Assembly: GCA_034401795.1 (NCBI GenBank)
Contig: CM067360.1
Location: 122,436,430-122,500,429 of the forward strand
Reading direction: 5' to 3'
DNA: 64,000 nucleotides
Source: Chaetoderma sp. LZ-2023a
Taxonomy: Eukaryota; Mollusca; Caudofoveata; Chaetodermatida; Chaetodermatidae
The first letter of the stretch is position 1; the number at the start of each line of letters is the position of its first letter. Shown here piece after piece: positions 1-12,411 of this stretch. Below the pieces are notes generated by a model, which was given only the letters and a program-made list of their open reading frames with translations, was not told the DNA's origin and made no database searches. A program made the position numbers and the translations under genes.

Positions 1-279
1 ATGAAACGGTATATGCATAGAGCAATTTTTAAATATTCTCTTGCTGCCTATATCAAGATTCAATATTCTTTATTTCCATATAGTTAAATAATTTAACAAT
101 TCAATGCAGGCATCCACCAAAGGCAAGGCCTTTATATATTACTGATTCTATGCACATTAGAAGGCAAAATACTACCGCAATGATATGTCAGAAACGCCCC
201 CACACTATCAGTGCATGTGGATCCAGGTAGGCTATAGTACCAATACAAGCGGCTGCCTGATAGATGTTTACGAATGCGG

Positions 280-282
<3 letters not shown>

Positions 283-332
<50 letters not shown>
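283..332. repeat. (TA)n microsatellite
   Basis: About 25 uninterrupted AT dinucleotides. The Tyr-Ile repeats seen when it is translated are an artefact of the dinucleotide. Confidence 0.97.
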
Positions 333-335
<3 letters not shown>

Positions 336-1184
336 CTACTGTCATAATGATTAGCCGTGTGTGCATAGGCGAAGAAAGTGGGGGTGGGTGGTTAGGCAGG
401 CGTGTACGTGTGTGTCTGTCTGTCTGTGTGAGGTAACCCCCCCCCCCCCATATTTAGGTTGGCTTTGCACCCCCTCCCCACCCTTAGATTTGTGGTGGGT
501 GGAGGGTGGTGGTGGGCACCCACAATTCCCACCCGCATCCCAGTAAATAAACAATGATTAATTTCAATTTGATTATGAATTAATTAATCAATATGCAGGA
601 AATTACTTCTCAGAGCATTTCATTTTCCAAATATTATAGGGGAAGGGGCATGACACCCCTCCCTACCCTCACCACCATTTGGAACCCCACCCAGACCATA
701 TAACTGCTAGGTTGGACACACCCCATAATAGAATCTTCAATTCACCATGCCACGTTGGTGAATTTATTATTAAACTCTCCAGACTTATGAGTGTTATTTT
801 GACAAATTGTGTGTTTTGTGGGGTTAGTGACAGAAACAGGGGGTTTGGGGTAGGGAGCATTAGACCCCTAAATGTTTTAGATGTTGTGTGGAGGTGTAGA
901 GGGAGGGTGGTGTTTAATACAATTTCTTTTCCTGGCAGCAACCTTGAGAATGTATAATAGTCAGTAAATAAAATAATACTAAATACAGTCATACTCAGAT
1001 AGTTGATCAGGAGAGTATATTTTAATATTCAACTGGAAAAACATCTGAAATTTACAGAGTGAACATGGTGAGGCCATATGCAGTGGACCAGTGGCTGTCG
1101 GACCTGGCTCTAGGGCTATCTGTTCAGCATTATCCCTTTAATGGTGAGGATTGGTAAATGATATTTGAATTTTTGCTTAGTGAA

Positions 1185-1310
1185 TGACCATTTGTAGGTC
1201 AAGGGAAGATTTTTTTTACTTTACTTTATTTTACTGCCCCAGTAACAAAGCCAGCAACTCATTTTTCAAAAAGTAATCTTCCCTTGGCTTACAAATGGAC
1301 ATCTTCCAAG
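1185..1310. repeat. HP1 foldback repeat, degenerate copy
   Basis: Two arms face each other: a CCATTTGTAGGTCAAGGGAA arm near 1189 and its complement ending in TTACAAATGGACATC near 1304. The outer arms match the HP1 family found about ten more times in the window; the centre is diverged. Confidence 0.7.
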
Positions 1311-2712
1311 ACATACCACTACACAAGCAATTTTTGGCAAAGATGATACTTTCCCCATTAAAGGTCAAATTTCATTAAGAAAATTTCCCTTTTTTTCACA
1401 CAAAATGTACATTTACACTTTGGAGTTCAAAAGAAGGCAATTTTTAAAATTTACAACTGAAATGGCTGGTTTGATTATGGAGCCAGGCATCTCAAGATCA
1501 ATACAAATGCTGGTTTTGGACAATTTCTCCTTTAGAGGGTTGAAACCTGCTCACTTTGTTATATTACATATGTTATACTATGTTAGGAGAAAAAACTGTT
1601 GATAAAATTATAAAATGATTGAAAAGAAATTGAGAATTAGTCATTCTTGGGGCAAAGTAATTTCAATTAGCAATTCCAACTCCTAAAAATCTACCAATTT
1701 ATCCAATGTGATAACTGAATTAGTACAACTTCCAATTACTACCAGTCCTGGTCATTGTTAAATTGAATCTGCTATCTAGAGCCTGTAAATTTCCCTGTAT
1801 GGGCAGAGTTACACCCTTGTCTGTCAGGAACTTGCTTCCCCATATCTAATTTTCAGCATTTCCTGAGTGAATAATGCATGGCTAGATACTCATACACCAC
1901 AAGTCTACTCCACTCCTATTTAAAAGACAAATTGGTTTCTATGCTTGGGCAGATGTAGGGGGGGGGGGGGCAAATGTTCAGCAATGCCTTAATATGGAAT
2001 GAGCGATTCAACACTGGCAATGCTACCTAATTTATCTGAACCAATTTATGGCATGGCACTTGCAGATGCACATATCTGATTATCAAATGCCAAAACATTT
2101 TGTAGAACTTACACTGTTTGCATAAGCTGAGATAAACATTGATTGTTCTTTCTATACTATCTATTTTATCAAGCATATCTCATCAGTCACCCATATATTA
2201 AATGATGTAATTATTTAAATAATTTTGTTATTAAATGTAGATTGTTAATGCAGAATTTGAAGTAGATGTGAGGCTCTACATGGTTGGTTCTCAGTTATTT
2301 TAACTACATACACATAATTTATGCAATAGCAGTTGGTATCGTGTCTTGAGGCCCAATAAACTAATAACCCAATCACATGCCCCTAGCAATTAAGGTAGGT
2401 AAAGGTAGAGAAGTATCTTTCATGGTGACGGTTAGGGTTTCTATTACTATGTTTTTGCTAAGCACAGCAAAATAAATCTAGGAAAATAATAAAACTATGA
2501 AAATTCAATAAATTTTACAATCAGTCCAGTCTTATGTAGAAATATAAATATTGCAATATTTTTGGGAGCCGGTAAATTGTATCCATTGTTGCAGGTACAT
2601 GTAGGTAATGAATCATAGACATCCATATGCTTTAACCCTTAAGGGCATGTAGCTATTCATTAGCCATTTATCCCGCTGAATTCCCCATGTCTCATTTTCA
2701 ATGCTACCATCC

Positions 2713-2816
2713 AGGAAAACTATTGAATATTTTGAAATTAATTTGACTGGCAGGTGTTGCTGCCTTAGGCAGCAATGCCTTCCAGTCAAATTAATTTAAG
2801 AATATTCAACAGAATA
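2713..2816. repeat. HP2 foldback repeat, core only
   Basis: The hairpin arms are TTGAATATTTTGAAATTAAT and its complement, with CTTAGGCAGCAA at the loop. Only the central hairpin of the HP2 family is present. Confidence 0.75.
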
Positions 2817-3660
2817 AGTTTTATAGCATAAAGAATATACTTTTTCAGGGATTTGTTGGTGAAATGGTTATAACTAAATACACAATTAAACATGATCAAC
2901 ATATGTTCAAAGTTAGTTAAGCTTATTTACTTTATGCATATAGTAACAGTGACTTCCTCTTACAATCAGTGGGGTTGCCCTTAGCTGGCCTAGCACTTGA
3001 AACGCAGCAGAAAACTTCTTTCCATCCCACTCGCCCCAACTCCAGCCCATATGCACCTCCAAATCAGCTCCTGCATCTCAAAATCCGACACACCCAGCTG
3101 GTTATCATATTATATCTCCTGCCAGCCATGGATAATTAAACTGACTTGAAAGAATAACAACACTGCTGAATTATCTCCTCTCTCAGTCATCTAGAGGTAT
3201 ATTTTATCACCATTCATACCATCATACACTTATTTGAGCATGAACAGCACAAATCTCGCCATTCACATACACAATGAGCAAGCCATTTGATGCACGAATA
3301 CTGGTTCCAACACGGTATGAAAGCAGTAAATAAATCATTGCTCTCAATATTGTACACAAATAAAGTGGAAATTGAATACATTCCGCCAAAACTATTATTA
3401 TTTAGAGGACTAATGAGGTGTAAGATAAGATTTACGGCCAGCAAGATCTGTGTTTACTTTATCACGGCAGTGGCCACTTGACGGCCAGGCTTCCCCCGTT
3501 CTAAAAATAATGATGTAATGACGTCACGAAAAACCCTCCTATACCGATATTATACCGAATACCAGTATCGTAGCCATACCGGTAGTCATACCGGTATGAT
3601 TTTGCTGATACTGAAATATCTAAATATAACATAAAACCGGTATTTTCACATCATGAGATC

Positions 3661-3931
3661 ATACTTACCTCCCTAACACTCTTGATATACTAGTGTATCG
3701 GCTCTAAATTCAATAATATTCAGAATTATAAAAAGTTAGGTGCCCCTAATGGGCAGGTGGAAGTACACAGTCATGCACATGACAAACACCACCCACTGCG
3801 CATGCGCACACCGGTACTTCCGTTTTCTAATATATTGGCTTAAAGCAACTTGTGGAAAATCTTCACACGCTCTTTATCGAGAATTTCTCTATTTAAAATC
3901 ATCCTATTCCATCATGGCTGATGCAAAACTG
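3661..3931 (+). repeat. DIRS copy 1 left inverted terminal repeat
   Basis: Reverse-complement match over its full length to 9727-9997. The outer tip reads ATACTTACCTCCCTAACA. The inner edge reaches ATGGCTGATGC, the likely first codons of the element's leader exon, so the repeat overlaps the start of coding sequence. Confidence 0.93.
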
Positions 3932-5050
3932 TTGGAGGAGTCCTCCTCGTCATCATCTAAGGTGACATTGTTCCTGGCATTTATTTAAGACTTGTAACTT
4001 TTATGTGTTGCCGGTTTTCGTCGCGGCCGTTTCGGCGGTACCGCGTTTTCAGGCGCTGGGAATCCATGTAAATTTTTTCCCAGCACCTAGGGCTATTAAT
4101 CTCTTGTGTGTTATGCTTACAGGTTTGTCTTGTGACTAAACAAGGATTCCTGTTCTTCTCTCGAAGGTTGTTCACATCCCAGGGTGACTTATCATCGTGA
4201 TTTGTCTAAGGGTGGAGATATATTAAATTAATAAATAAAATATCTCCTTCCTTTTGTCCCATCCCCCTCATCAGTTCTTCTGGAAGAGGAGTCTCGGCGG
4301 ATGGAGGGACATGTTCTCCTGCACAAGAGGATGGTTGCCTGTGCTCAGGCTAAGGGAGTTTATTAATTATGGCGCATAATTATTTGAAAATAATTACAAT
4401 TTTCTGCTGCCTTTTGCTATTGCACTATATTCTCTCTTGCGTGTGCATGGGTTCTCGAATATATATAATTTAATATTATATTATTCAGGAGGTATGAATG
4501 TCTTTAATATCTAGATATTTCTTGCATTCTTTCTGACGTCCCCTCTCCTTGAAGGAGCTTTTGCATTGAGGTTTGATGTCATAATCAACCAGAGTTTTTT
4601 CTCTTTCCTTGATGTCATAATCTTAGTTTAGAGAAGTCTGTGATGTGTTCATCTCCCTGTTTATTAGGAGTGTGGAGAGATATCTAGATAGTCATAATCT
4701 TTCTCTCTCTCTCTTAATTTGGGGTCCTGGTTGTGATTGGTTTTTATTAACTAGAGAAGTCACCTGTCCCGTCAGGGTTGTCAGTCATAAAAGTGGATGT
4801 CTTCTCTCGAGTTTGTTTTGGTTTCTACTAAATAGTCAATTAACAAGGCTTTGAAACTATCTTACTCATTGTCTTCGTATCCCTTCCCTTTTCAGAAGTG
4901 TCCATCCTGTCTGAAGCCCATGAAGGCTAGATTCTTCCCCCACCTTTGCCATCTGTGTTCAGCTTGTAGGGTGACTAACAAATGTGTCATTTGTAAAGAG
5001 TGGGGGGGGGGTGGTGAATCTAACCTCTGAATTTTTCTCTTCAGACTAAG

Positions 5051-6760
5051 ATGATGGCTGAGGAGGGCAAGAAGTCGAAGAAGGAGGGTAAGAAGAAGGC
5101 CTCTGAGAAGGGTGGGCTTGAGGCCTTCACGGTTGAGTTAGTGAGTGAGATGCGCAGGACTTTGAAAGACATGATGCCTGACATGCTTCGCGGCATGTTG
5201 CCTGGCACAGGTGTTTCAACTTCCTGCGCATCGACCTCAGTGCAGGTAGCCCCTGTCCCTGGATCATGGCCTACTAGCTCGGACAAAGTGTTTAGTGATC
5301 CAGGGGCGGCCGTCTTGGACCCAGGCTTGATGTTCGCATCGCCTGGTGTTCCAGCGGCGCGAGAAGCATCAGGTGGGACCCGACCAGCGGGCCTGACCAC
5401 GATCACTCACGGAGTACACTCATCATCTGCTTTCGAGCAGTCTCCTGGTCAGTCTGGATTAGTTTTCTTTACTAATCCGGAGTCTAACTTTCCTGACCAG
5501 GAAGATGATGAGGACTACCTACTCGGTCCACAGGTTGACCATGAAGACATGGATGTGAACGTCTACACTCCTCTTATGGGAGGCGTGAACGCTCGCACCT
5601 ATGGCACTGTTCCCTCGGGAGCAGGTTTCATGGTTCAGCCTGTGGCCCGCTTTGGAGCAGACGGCCGGCCGTATAAGATTCCACGCTTAGACATGAATCT
5701 CATACGGACGTTCCGGGCCGCGCTGGTGTGCATGAACCCCCTTACACAAGCGCGGCCTTGGTGCCTGGTTTGCCTATGGAGAATGCTATGCCAGCCCTCG
5801 CGGGCCCGTATACATTCCCTGGGCAGCCAGGTTCGTCTATAGCCTCCCCCTCGGCCATACCTGCGATTGCCATTGAGGATGACGAGGGCCCGCTGCTCGT
5901 CAGCAATTCGCAGGTAGCCACGGGTGAAGACTGGTCAGAAGCATGTGCATGGCTCCTCGCTGTAAGACCAGAGCTCGCCGTGGACGAGACGGCCGCCGGT
6001 AACCCTTGGGCATGGTTACAGGCGAAGCCATTTGCCAGCACGACTCTGTCTCTGCTGTATGCTGAGCATATCTTAGATATGTTCTTAGCGGCAGAGGAGT
6101 CGATCAGACCGAGAGGTCGCCTCGCGAAGGCCCCCCCCGCGAGGTAGCTAGGCGATGTCGAATTACTGCTAGTCAGTATGCTCGATATGGCCTAGCACCC
6201 AGACCAAGCGCGGACGACCGCGCCGCTCTGGGGGAAGATACGTGGCCGGGTTGTGCACGGGTGCTATGCGCTCGGTGAATGCCGCCTTGCGTGACACCGA
6301 GAGCTCTTGAGCGGCGATTAGTGCACTGTCGCATGTTTCTCAGCTGCTATCGAGGCGCACTTTTGCATTGGACAATTTGTGCCCGTCTCAGGAGCTCAAG
6401 TCGCGCTTGTTGCAAGCGCCGATGGCGGGCCCTGGACTCTTTGGAGGTGAAGGTTGTCGGCACCTCCAGGAGACAGTGACTTTGGTGAACAACCAGAGGG
6501 CGCTGCGCGCACAGTTCGAAGTGCTGCGCAGAGAACATGTGCGTGTGCAGCCCTCGGCTGCTCGACAGCAGTACGCTCGTGGCGGTGCTGGCAGTGTCAG
6601 AAACCAGCAGGCTGGCCGCTTTCAGAGACCGCGTCAGCTGCGCCAGCAGCAGCGTGCTGTTGTACGTCAGCCAGCACCTCAAGCGCAGTCAGCCAGACAG
6701 CAGCCCGCGCACCATGGTGCACGTGGCGCGCGAGGAGCGGCACGTGGTAACCGGGCCTGA
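5051..6760 (+). CDS. DIRS copy 1 gag-like region (fossil part)
   Basis: It starts with a Lys/Glu-rich segment (MMAEEGKKSKKEGKKK) followed by an acidic, Pro/Gly-rich stretch. A conserved GPGLFGGEGCRHLQETVTLV block near 6430-6490 is shared with copies 2 and 3, and the end is Arg/Ala/Gln-rich and probably binds nucleic acid. A Cys-rich segment with CPSC-like spacing lies just upstream (about 4895-5010). Gag identity is inferred from position and composition; no capsid fold was tested. Confidence 0.6.
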
Positions 6761-6779
6761 TGCAAGAAAATTGTTTCCG

Positions 6780-8620
6780 GTTATCACAAGTACCACTCGG
6801 GTGTTGTCACTCGTACCAGAGACACTCCCACTTCTAAAATTTATGGGCACCCCGTCAACCCTAGGTGCACCAGTGGGAGGTCGTTTGACTTGTCACATTC
6901 AGAAGTGGGGGCGGTTAATTCAGGACCGCTTAGTCTTGCAATGTCTTTCGCACGGATACCGTCCAGAATGGATAAGAGGTCCGCCGTTGCATCTGTCTCT
7001 GTCCAAGAGATCCAGACAAGCGGTTGTGCATAGAAGCAATTCAACCGGCGCAGGATTGCCCGGGCTTCTATTCAACCGTGTTTCTTGTGGCAAAGAACAC
7101 CGGGGGGTGGAGACCAATTCTCAACCTCAAACCTCTAAACAAGTTTTTAGACACACCGAGTTTCAAAATGGAAACAGTAGGATCGGTGTTGTTGGGGTTA
7201 GAGAAGGGGATGTGGACAGCATCTATAGATCTCAAGGATGCTTATTTCCACATTCCAATTGCAAGGAGTTTTCATCAGTTCCTGAGATTTGCTTTTCAGG
7301 GACGCCAATGGGAATTCAAGGTTCTTCCATTCGGCATCTCGACGGCTCCAAGGGTCTTCACTCGAGTGGTACTTGCTATCACGACATACCTCCGCAGGAG
7401 AAATATAGCTGTTCACACTTATATAGACGACTGGTTGCTGAAAGCACACAACCCAGAAAGTTTGACAGCAAATCTGGAGATAGTTTTGAAAACTCTCACG
7501 GATTTAGGCTGGATAATCAACTTTCAGAAATCAGAGCTGACTCCATCCCAGAAGTTTGTTTACCTTGGTATGTTCTTCGATCTGGAGATAGGATATGTTT
7601 ATCCGTCCCAGTAGAGAGTGGAAGGTCTCCTCTCGTGCATTCAATTGGTTTGCAACAGTCGTTATATTCTAGCACGGGTCTATCTGAGAATGTTAGGTCT
7701 GATGGTTTCAATGGAGCCAGTCATTCCTCAGGCGGCCTTACGCAGGCGGCCGATTCAATTGTTTCTCATGACTCAGTGGACGCAGAGTTCAGGATCACTG
7801 GACTCGCACATTCAAGTGTTGGACCCTCTCATTCATCACCTTCATTTGTGGATGGAGAGAGGAAATCTCCTGGTGGGGGTCATGCTGACCCCTCCCCACC
7901 CTCAAGTAACGATGTTTACGGATGCATCGATGGAGGGTTGGAGATCTTGCCTGGAAGAAGCCACTATATCAGGGCTTTGGAATTCTAGGCCTGGAACACT
8001 TCTTAAAGGAAGTGGAGGAAAAATTTGTGATGATACGTTCAGACAACTCTACAGTAGTGAGTTACATAAACCGCCAGGGCCAGTCTCTGTATGATGACAC
8101 GGAAGCTGCTTTGCTGGTGCATGGATCATATGATCACCTTGAAAGCAGTTCATATTCCGGGAAGGCTGAAACTGTTAGCAGACTCATTGAGCCGAAGGAT
8201 GAGTATTCTGCCTACAGAATGGCAACTAAATCAATGTGTGGCGGATCACCTGTTCAATCATTGGGGAAAGCCCAACATAGATTTGTTCGCAATGAAGAAG
8301 AATGCGAAGATGATGACATAAGTTTCTCCGATTCCAGATCCAAGCGCTATCGCAGTAGATGTGCTAGCTATCAGTTGGAAGGGAATGTATGCATACGCAT
8401 ACCATCCAACAATCCTGATTCCAAGGATTCTTCAGAAGATCAGACAAGAGGAATGCCAAGTGCTTCTGATCGCCCCGAATTGGCCAAGCCAATCATGGTT
8501 TACGGATCTGCTGGACCTTCTGGTTTGCAATCCGGTTCCTCTGCCGCTGATGGACAATATTATCTTCCAGGGCAAGACCCTTCACAACAATCGTTCAATG
8601 TTTCAATTGACTGCATGGAT
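6780..8620 (+). CDS. DIRS copy 1 reverse transcriptase/RNase H region (fossil part)
   Basis: Recognisable blocks include the conserved WRPILNLKPLNKF segment, DLKDAYFHIPIA, and the catalytic-site motif YIDDWLL (about 7418-7440). An RNase H-like domain follows, with FTDASMEGW near 7916 and RSDNSTVVSYIN near 8038. The tail (about 8300-8560) resembles the methyltransferase-like segment common after RNase H in DIRS elements. This is an evolutionary remnant. Confidence 0.85.
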
Positions 8621-9628
8621 GTTGTCAAACAATCCGCGATTAAGGAGGGCTTTTCTGAGCAAGCAGCCAATTTCATGGCCAGAGTCAGAAGGGGGTCAAC
8701 CTCCAGAGCTTATAATTATAAAATCAACAGATTTGCAGAATGGTGCTCTAAGAGATGTATCAATCCGATGGAAGCATCTATTCAGGTAGTAGCTGATTTT
8801 CTCTGTCACCTGTATGATACCTATAGTCTTAAACCTAATTCTATTGCTGGATATAAATCAGCATTGATGACTGTTATCCCTTGCTTGGCAAAGAGGGGAA
8901 GTGATGAAGTAAGTGTTTTAAATACTCTTATTAAAGGTATGGGCAATCTCAGACAAAGAAATCCTCCAGTGACACCGTCATGGAGTCTTTCTTTGGTTCT
9001 GCAGGTTTTGAGTGATAAACCTTTTGAACCACTTAGTGCTATATCTGTAAAATTATGGACAATTAAAACCCTATTTTTAGTTGCGGCAGCATCAGCCAGA
9101 CGCAGGAGTGAAATTCATGCCTTGTCTGCTGAGCCTGACCATTATATAGTTACAGGTGAAGGCCTTAAGCTTCTACCTAGATTGAATTTCTTGGCTAAGA
9201 ATCAATCTTTAAAGTATCCGGGTAAACCTATTATTTTACCTGCCTTAACCAGATATGATCCTGGTGCTAAAGTATGGTGTCCTGTCCGTGCTTTAAATAA
9301 GTACAAGAGAAGAACTCAGGTTTGGCGGACGGACCCATGTTCCCTATGGGTGTCGTATATTGAACCCCATAGTAGGGCGTCAAGAGACACTATTTCCAGA
9401 TGGATAGTAGAATGTATTCAATTCTGTCATAAGACAGCCACTGGAATCCAAGTAGATAGAGCCAAGGCTCATAGTGTCCGTGGTGTGGTAACTTCCACGG
9501 CATTATTTAATGGTGTTTCTATTGAAGACATTATGTCAGTAGCCCAGTGGCACTGTGAATCGAGTTTTACCGACCATTACCTTCGTGACACTTCTAACCC
9601 GCTCGCCGTCTCAGTCCTCAGAAAATAA
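8590..9628 (+). CDS. DIRS copy 1 tyrosine recombinase region (fossil part)
   Basis: A core-binding-like part (SRAYNYKINRFAEWCSKRC) is followed by a catalytic part with SARRRSEIHALS (box I Arg), AHSVRG (HxxR) and a terminal QWHCESSFTDHYLRD that carries the His and Tyr. This Arg-His-Arg-Tyr signature defines the DIRS order, which integrates with a recombinase instead of a DDE integrase. The frame overlaps the end of the RT/RNase H region, as is usual in the family. Confidence 0.93.
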
Positions 9629-9726
9629 AATATTAATGTAGAGGTTTATGTTTGTAAATAGTTTTCCTCCTCTGCTATTTACAAATATCACATTTGTTGG
9701 TAGGGTATCCCTACTATTAGCTGGTA

Positions 9727-9997
9727 CAGTTTTGCATCAGCCATGATGGAATAGGATGATTTTAAATAGAGAAATTCTCGATAAAGAGCGTGTGAAGATT
9801 TTCCACAAGTTGCTTTCAGCCAATATATTAGAAAACGGAAGTACCGGTGTGCGCATGCGCAGTGGGTGGTGTTTGTCATGTGCATGACTGTGTACTTCCA
9901 CCTGCCCATTAGGGGCACCTAACTTTTTATAATTCTGAATATTATTGAATTTAGAGCCGATATACTAGTATATCAAGAGTGTTAGGGAGGTAAGTAT
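9727..9997 (+). repeat. DIRS copy 1 right inverted terminal repeat
   Basis: Inverted copy of 3661-3931. The outer end reads GTTAGGGAGGTAAGTATG, which contains a consensus-like 5' splice site (AG|GTAAGTAT, GT at 9990). A right extension related to those of copies 2 and 3 (CTCGTGAAAAAGAAAT) follows to about 10030. Confidence 0.93.
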
Positions 9998-10610
9998 GTC
10001 ATCTCACTCGTGAAAAAGAAATTTGATAAATTTACTTAAACCTTCAGTTAGGCAGATTTCCAGACTTTCCATTAGTTACATTCCAATAATATATCTGGCT
10101 AACGCACTAAGTTACTGCTCGTCGTACGTGGAAAATGGTATTTAACGATCACACTTGAAAATCTTCTTAGTTATCCTTATGTCTGTCAAATTGTTGTTAG
10201 AGGCTAGGGTTAAAGTAATTGATAAATTACTACTTATAAGAACGTACTTCGCGCAAAAAATAGAATAAAAGTTATTTTAATTAACCTCATAGGACAGGGG
10301 GTGGTTAAAAATATCTAAAACCTATCTTTACTTGCACTAATATTTTATAATTTCGAGCCGTTTTTTTCTAGAAAATCATAATATCAAATGAATATTTTGC
10401 ATGATATTTTATATCAATTACTACAGCCTGGTTAGTTAGCAATTTCCCGGAATTTTACAACTTTGTAATGACCGGACAATGGCCCAAGTAAAGAGGAATG
10501 GACAATATGAGAAAAACGTCTCAGTTCCCGCTTCTTATTTTGGCGGGTAGCGTTAGATATCGATCGATACAAGCTACTGTAACGAGAAGCGGCTCAGCGA
10601 GCGTAGGCAT

Positions 10611-10698
10611 ATGTATTCTCAGCATATTATAGTCTATTTAGTATGTGTTATAATGGCTTGGTTGTACCGCTGCGTGGAGATTTGCACGATTCCTGGCG
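10611..10698 (+). CDS. Candidate signal-peptide exon 1 of TM2D3 (weak)
   Basis: An ATG opens a short frame with a strongly hydrophobic run (HIIVYLVCVIMAWLYRC), as a secretory signal would have. TM2D3 proteins begin with a signal peptide. The first sure exon needs one preceding nucleotide (phase 1), and a possible donor GGCG|GTTTCG after 10698 gives that phase and would form a Glu codon at the junction. Against it: the donor is weak, the sequence is not specifically similar to known TM2D3 starts, signal peptides occur by chance, and a hAT-like end lies about 600 bp downstream, so this stretch could belong to a transposon. The true first exon may lie outside the window. Confidence 0.22.
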
Positions 10699-11289
10699 GT
10701 TTCGTCACATTGCAATTTTGTCGTATGAGGCACACGTTTTCGTGGTCAGTTTATTTATTATTCTGGCACATACATCATACAAAAGTAGCCAGAAAAATGA
10801 GTAGAACATAGATTTACATTCAGCATATCCAACGTCTTTGACTCGTAGCAATGACATTTGTCAATCAAATATCAACCGTCTTGGTTGTTCGCAGTTTCAC
10901 TGGGCGAGTTTATTTGGGATGAGATTGTCACTAGTTACCGGTATCGCGTGATCTCGACACGGAGTAGTTGTAATTTTGTGGCAAATTCAAATCATTTGTA
11001 CAGGCGATTTGGTTGAATTACAGCTTTAACTGAAGACGGTTAATATTTAGCGTTTAATATCGGGATTCATATAATTTATTGGTTTTATTGTGGAAATTTG
11101 CGCCGACTGTTTCAGGAGCGCTGATATAGGCCTACTTCGTATGTATGGGAAATACATTGACTATGGAATCATACTACTGGAGCCTCACTCTATTTTGCCC
11201 ATCGTAATAATACAGGTATTAAAGGTGTACTGGTATGGAAATTGATACCATATAAACCGGTATTAATTTTTCCAATACCGTGAAGCCCT

Positions 11290-11410
11290 AGCTGAATAAT
11301 AATGATAACACGAACAACAACATTATTATTATTATTATTGTCGCATTGTTATTATCATTATGCTCAATAATTGCTATTATTTATATGTATTATTATTATT
11401 ATTATTATCA
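11290..11410. repeat. ATT/TTA-rich microsatellite
   Basis: Imperfect runs of ATT and TTA triplets with interruptions. Confidence 0.85.
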
Positions 11411-12051
11411 TATATTGTCCAGTAAGGTGTTTTCGAGGGTCATGTGATTTCGAGGGTACATGTTTTTGACGTTCTCACGTGTGGGTCACTTATGTCATGT
11501 CAACAAATCATATGTCTTTAAATAGATACAGTATTTTTACACAAGTGTAAAATTTAAAAAGATGTGCAGAGAACAAGTTATTATTTTATGCATTTTGATG
11601 GCAGTGTAGTGAAAAACCTCTTTTTTCACTAATACTTTTTTTACCCATGATAAAAATGCCGACAACTCGTAAGGAAATGATACAAATCAATCCAGTTTTT
11701 GCATCAAACGACATCTGCCAGTTACTGTCCTGAGTAGCATAGCAGATCCTTTGCCATAGCAATAATTTATTTATACCGAAGCGTGAAACTGGCATGGGTT
11801 GCTTATGTAGTTTCAGATCTAGAGTGATTTTTCTCTACCCGCAACGGTGATACAATGAAATGTTCTGTTGAATATTTTTAACATAATTGGATTGGAAGAC
11901 ATTGCTACCTAGTGGGTGTGGGAGGTATACTGGTTTAACACCGTTTCACACTTTTTTTATAGTGATGGTTTAAAAACCATTGCGAAAATAAAAAAAAACG
12001 AAAAAAACATCTGTAAGATTGTCATTGCGCGAAAACTGGTGACTGTCTGGG

Positions 12052-12411
12052 TTTGTGTCATATTACGTTTGGAATCATAATTAATAATCATAATTAACTA
12101 GTTTGTTCTTGACTTGAGAGTTTATTACCATCTAGTGAATAACCATTTGCTAATAGCGTCCATAAAATACAGGCATCTATAAGTATTAGCCATGGAAAAG
12201 CAAGGGTGTTGGTGAAATCCCGACAAATCGGCCGAGAACAACACTCGTCAAATATGATTTGCCAGCAACGAATTTTACATGACGTTAGTTCTGCGACATC
12301 AAGGTAAGAATAATCTGTAAATCTAAATTTCTTCTTTGTAGTAAATAATCCTTTTGCCAATTCGCTTTGTGCGATATGTGTTTAATTATGATTCCAAACG
12401 TGACATGATAA
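12052..12411. repeat. Imperfect inverted repeat, about 30-bp arms
   Basis: TTACGTTTGGAATCATAATT (about 12062) is matched in reverse by AATTATGATTCCAAACGTGA (about 12383), about 300 bp apart. This could be a small non-autonomous DNA transposon; I could not find a target duplication. Confidence 0.45.

Larger units (their letters stand above)
1..3520. other. Gene-free upstream region
   Basis: I see no convincing coding exon here. The stretch holds a (TA)n tract, a 13-base C run (437-449), a 13-base G run (1958-1970) and one copy each of the two foldback families described below. The open frames present are short, without recognisable motifs, and several run through simple repeats. Confidence 0.6.
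3643..10030 (+). mobile_element. DIRS-type retrotransposon fossil, copy 1
   Basis: A tyrosine-recombinase retrotransposon of the DIRS order. Its parts in order are a left inverted terminal repeat (3661-3931), a leader, a gag-like region, reverse transcriptase/RNase H, a methyltransferase-like tail, a tyrosine recombinase and a right inverted repeat (9727-9997). The two repeats are equal in length (271 bp) and nearly identical by eye. I find no internal complementary region, unlike copies 2 and 3, and its proteins are clearly more distant, so it belongs to another subfamily. No target duplication is seen, as expected for the order. The element is broken, with several breaks. The arm similarity suggests a fairly recent insertion. 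It lies upstream of the first sure TM2D3 exon, possibly in intron 1. Confidence 0.9.

Noticed and set aside
5041-6682. Several minus-strand frames opposite the DIRS gag-like regions
   Set aside because: They mirror GC-rich, codon-biased plus-strand sequence and have no recognisable motifs; the same holds in copies 2 and 3.
12094-12360. Minus-strand frame of 88 codons with a hydrophobic middle
   Set aside because: It lies between the arms of an imperfect inverted repeat, has no recognised family and no supporting splice context.
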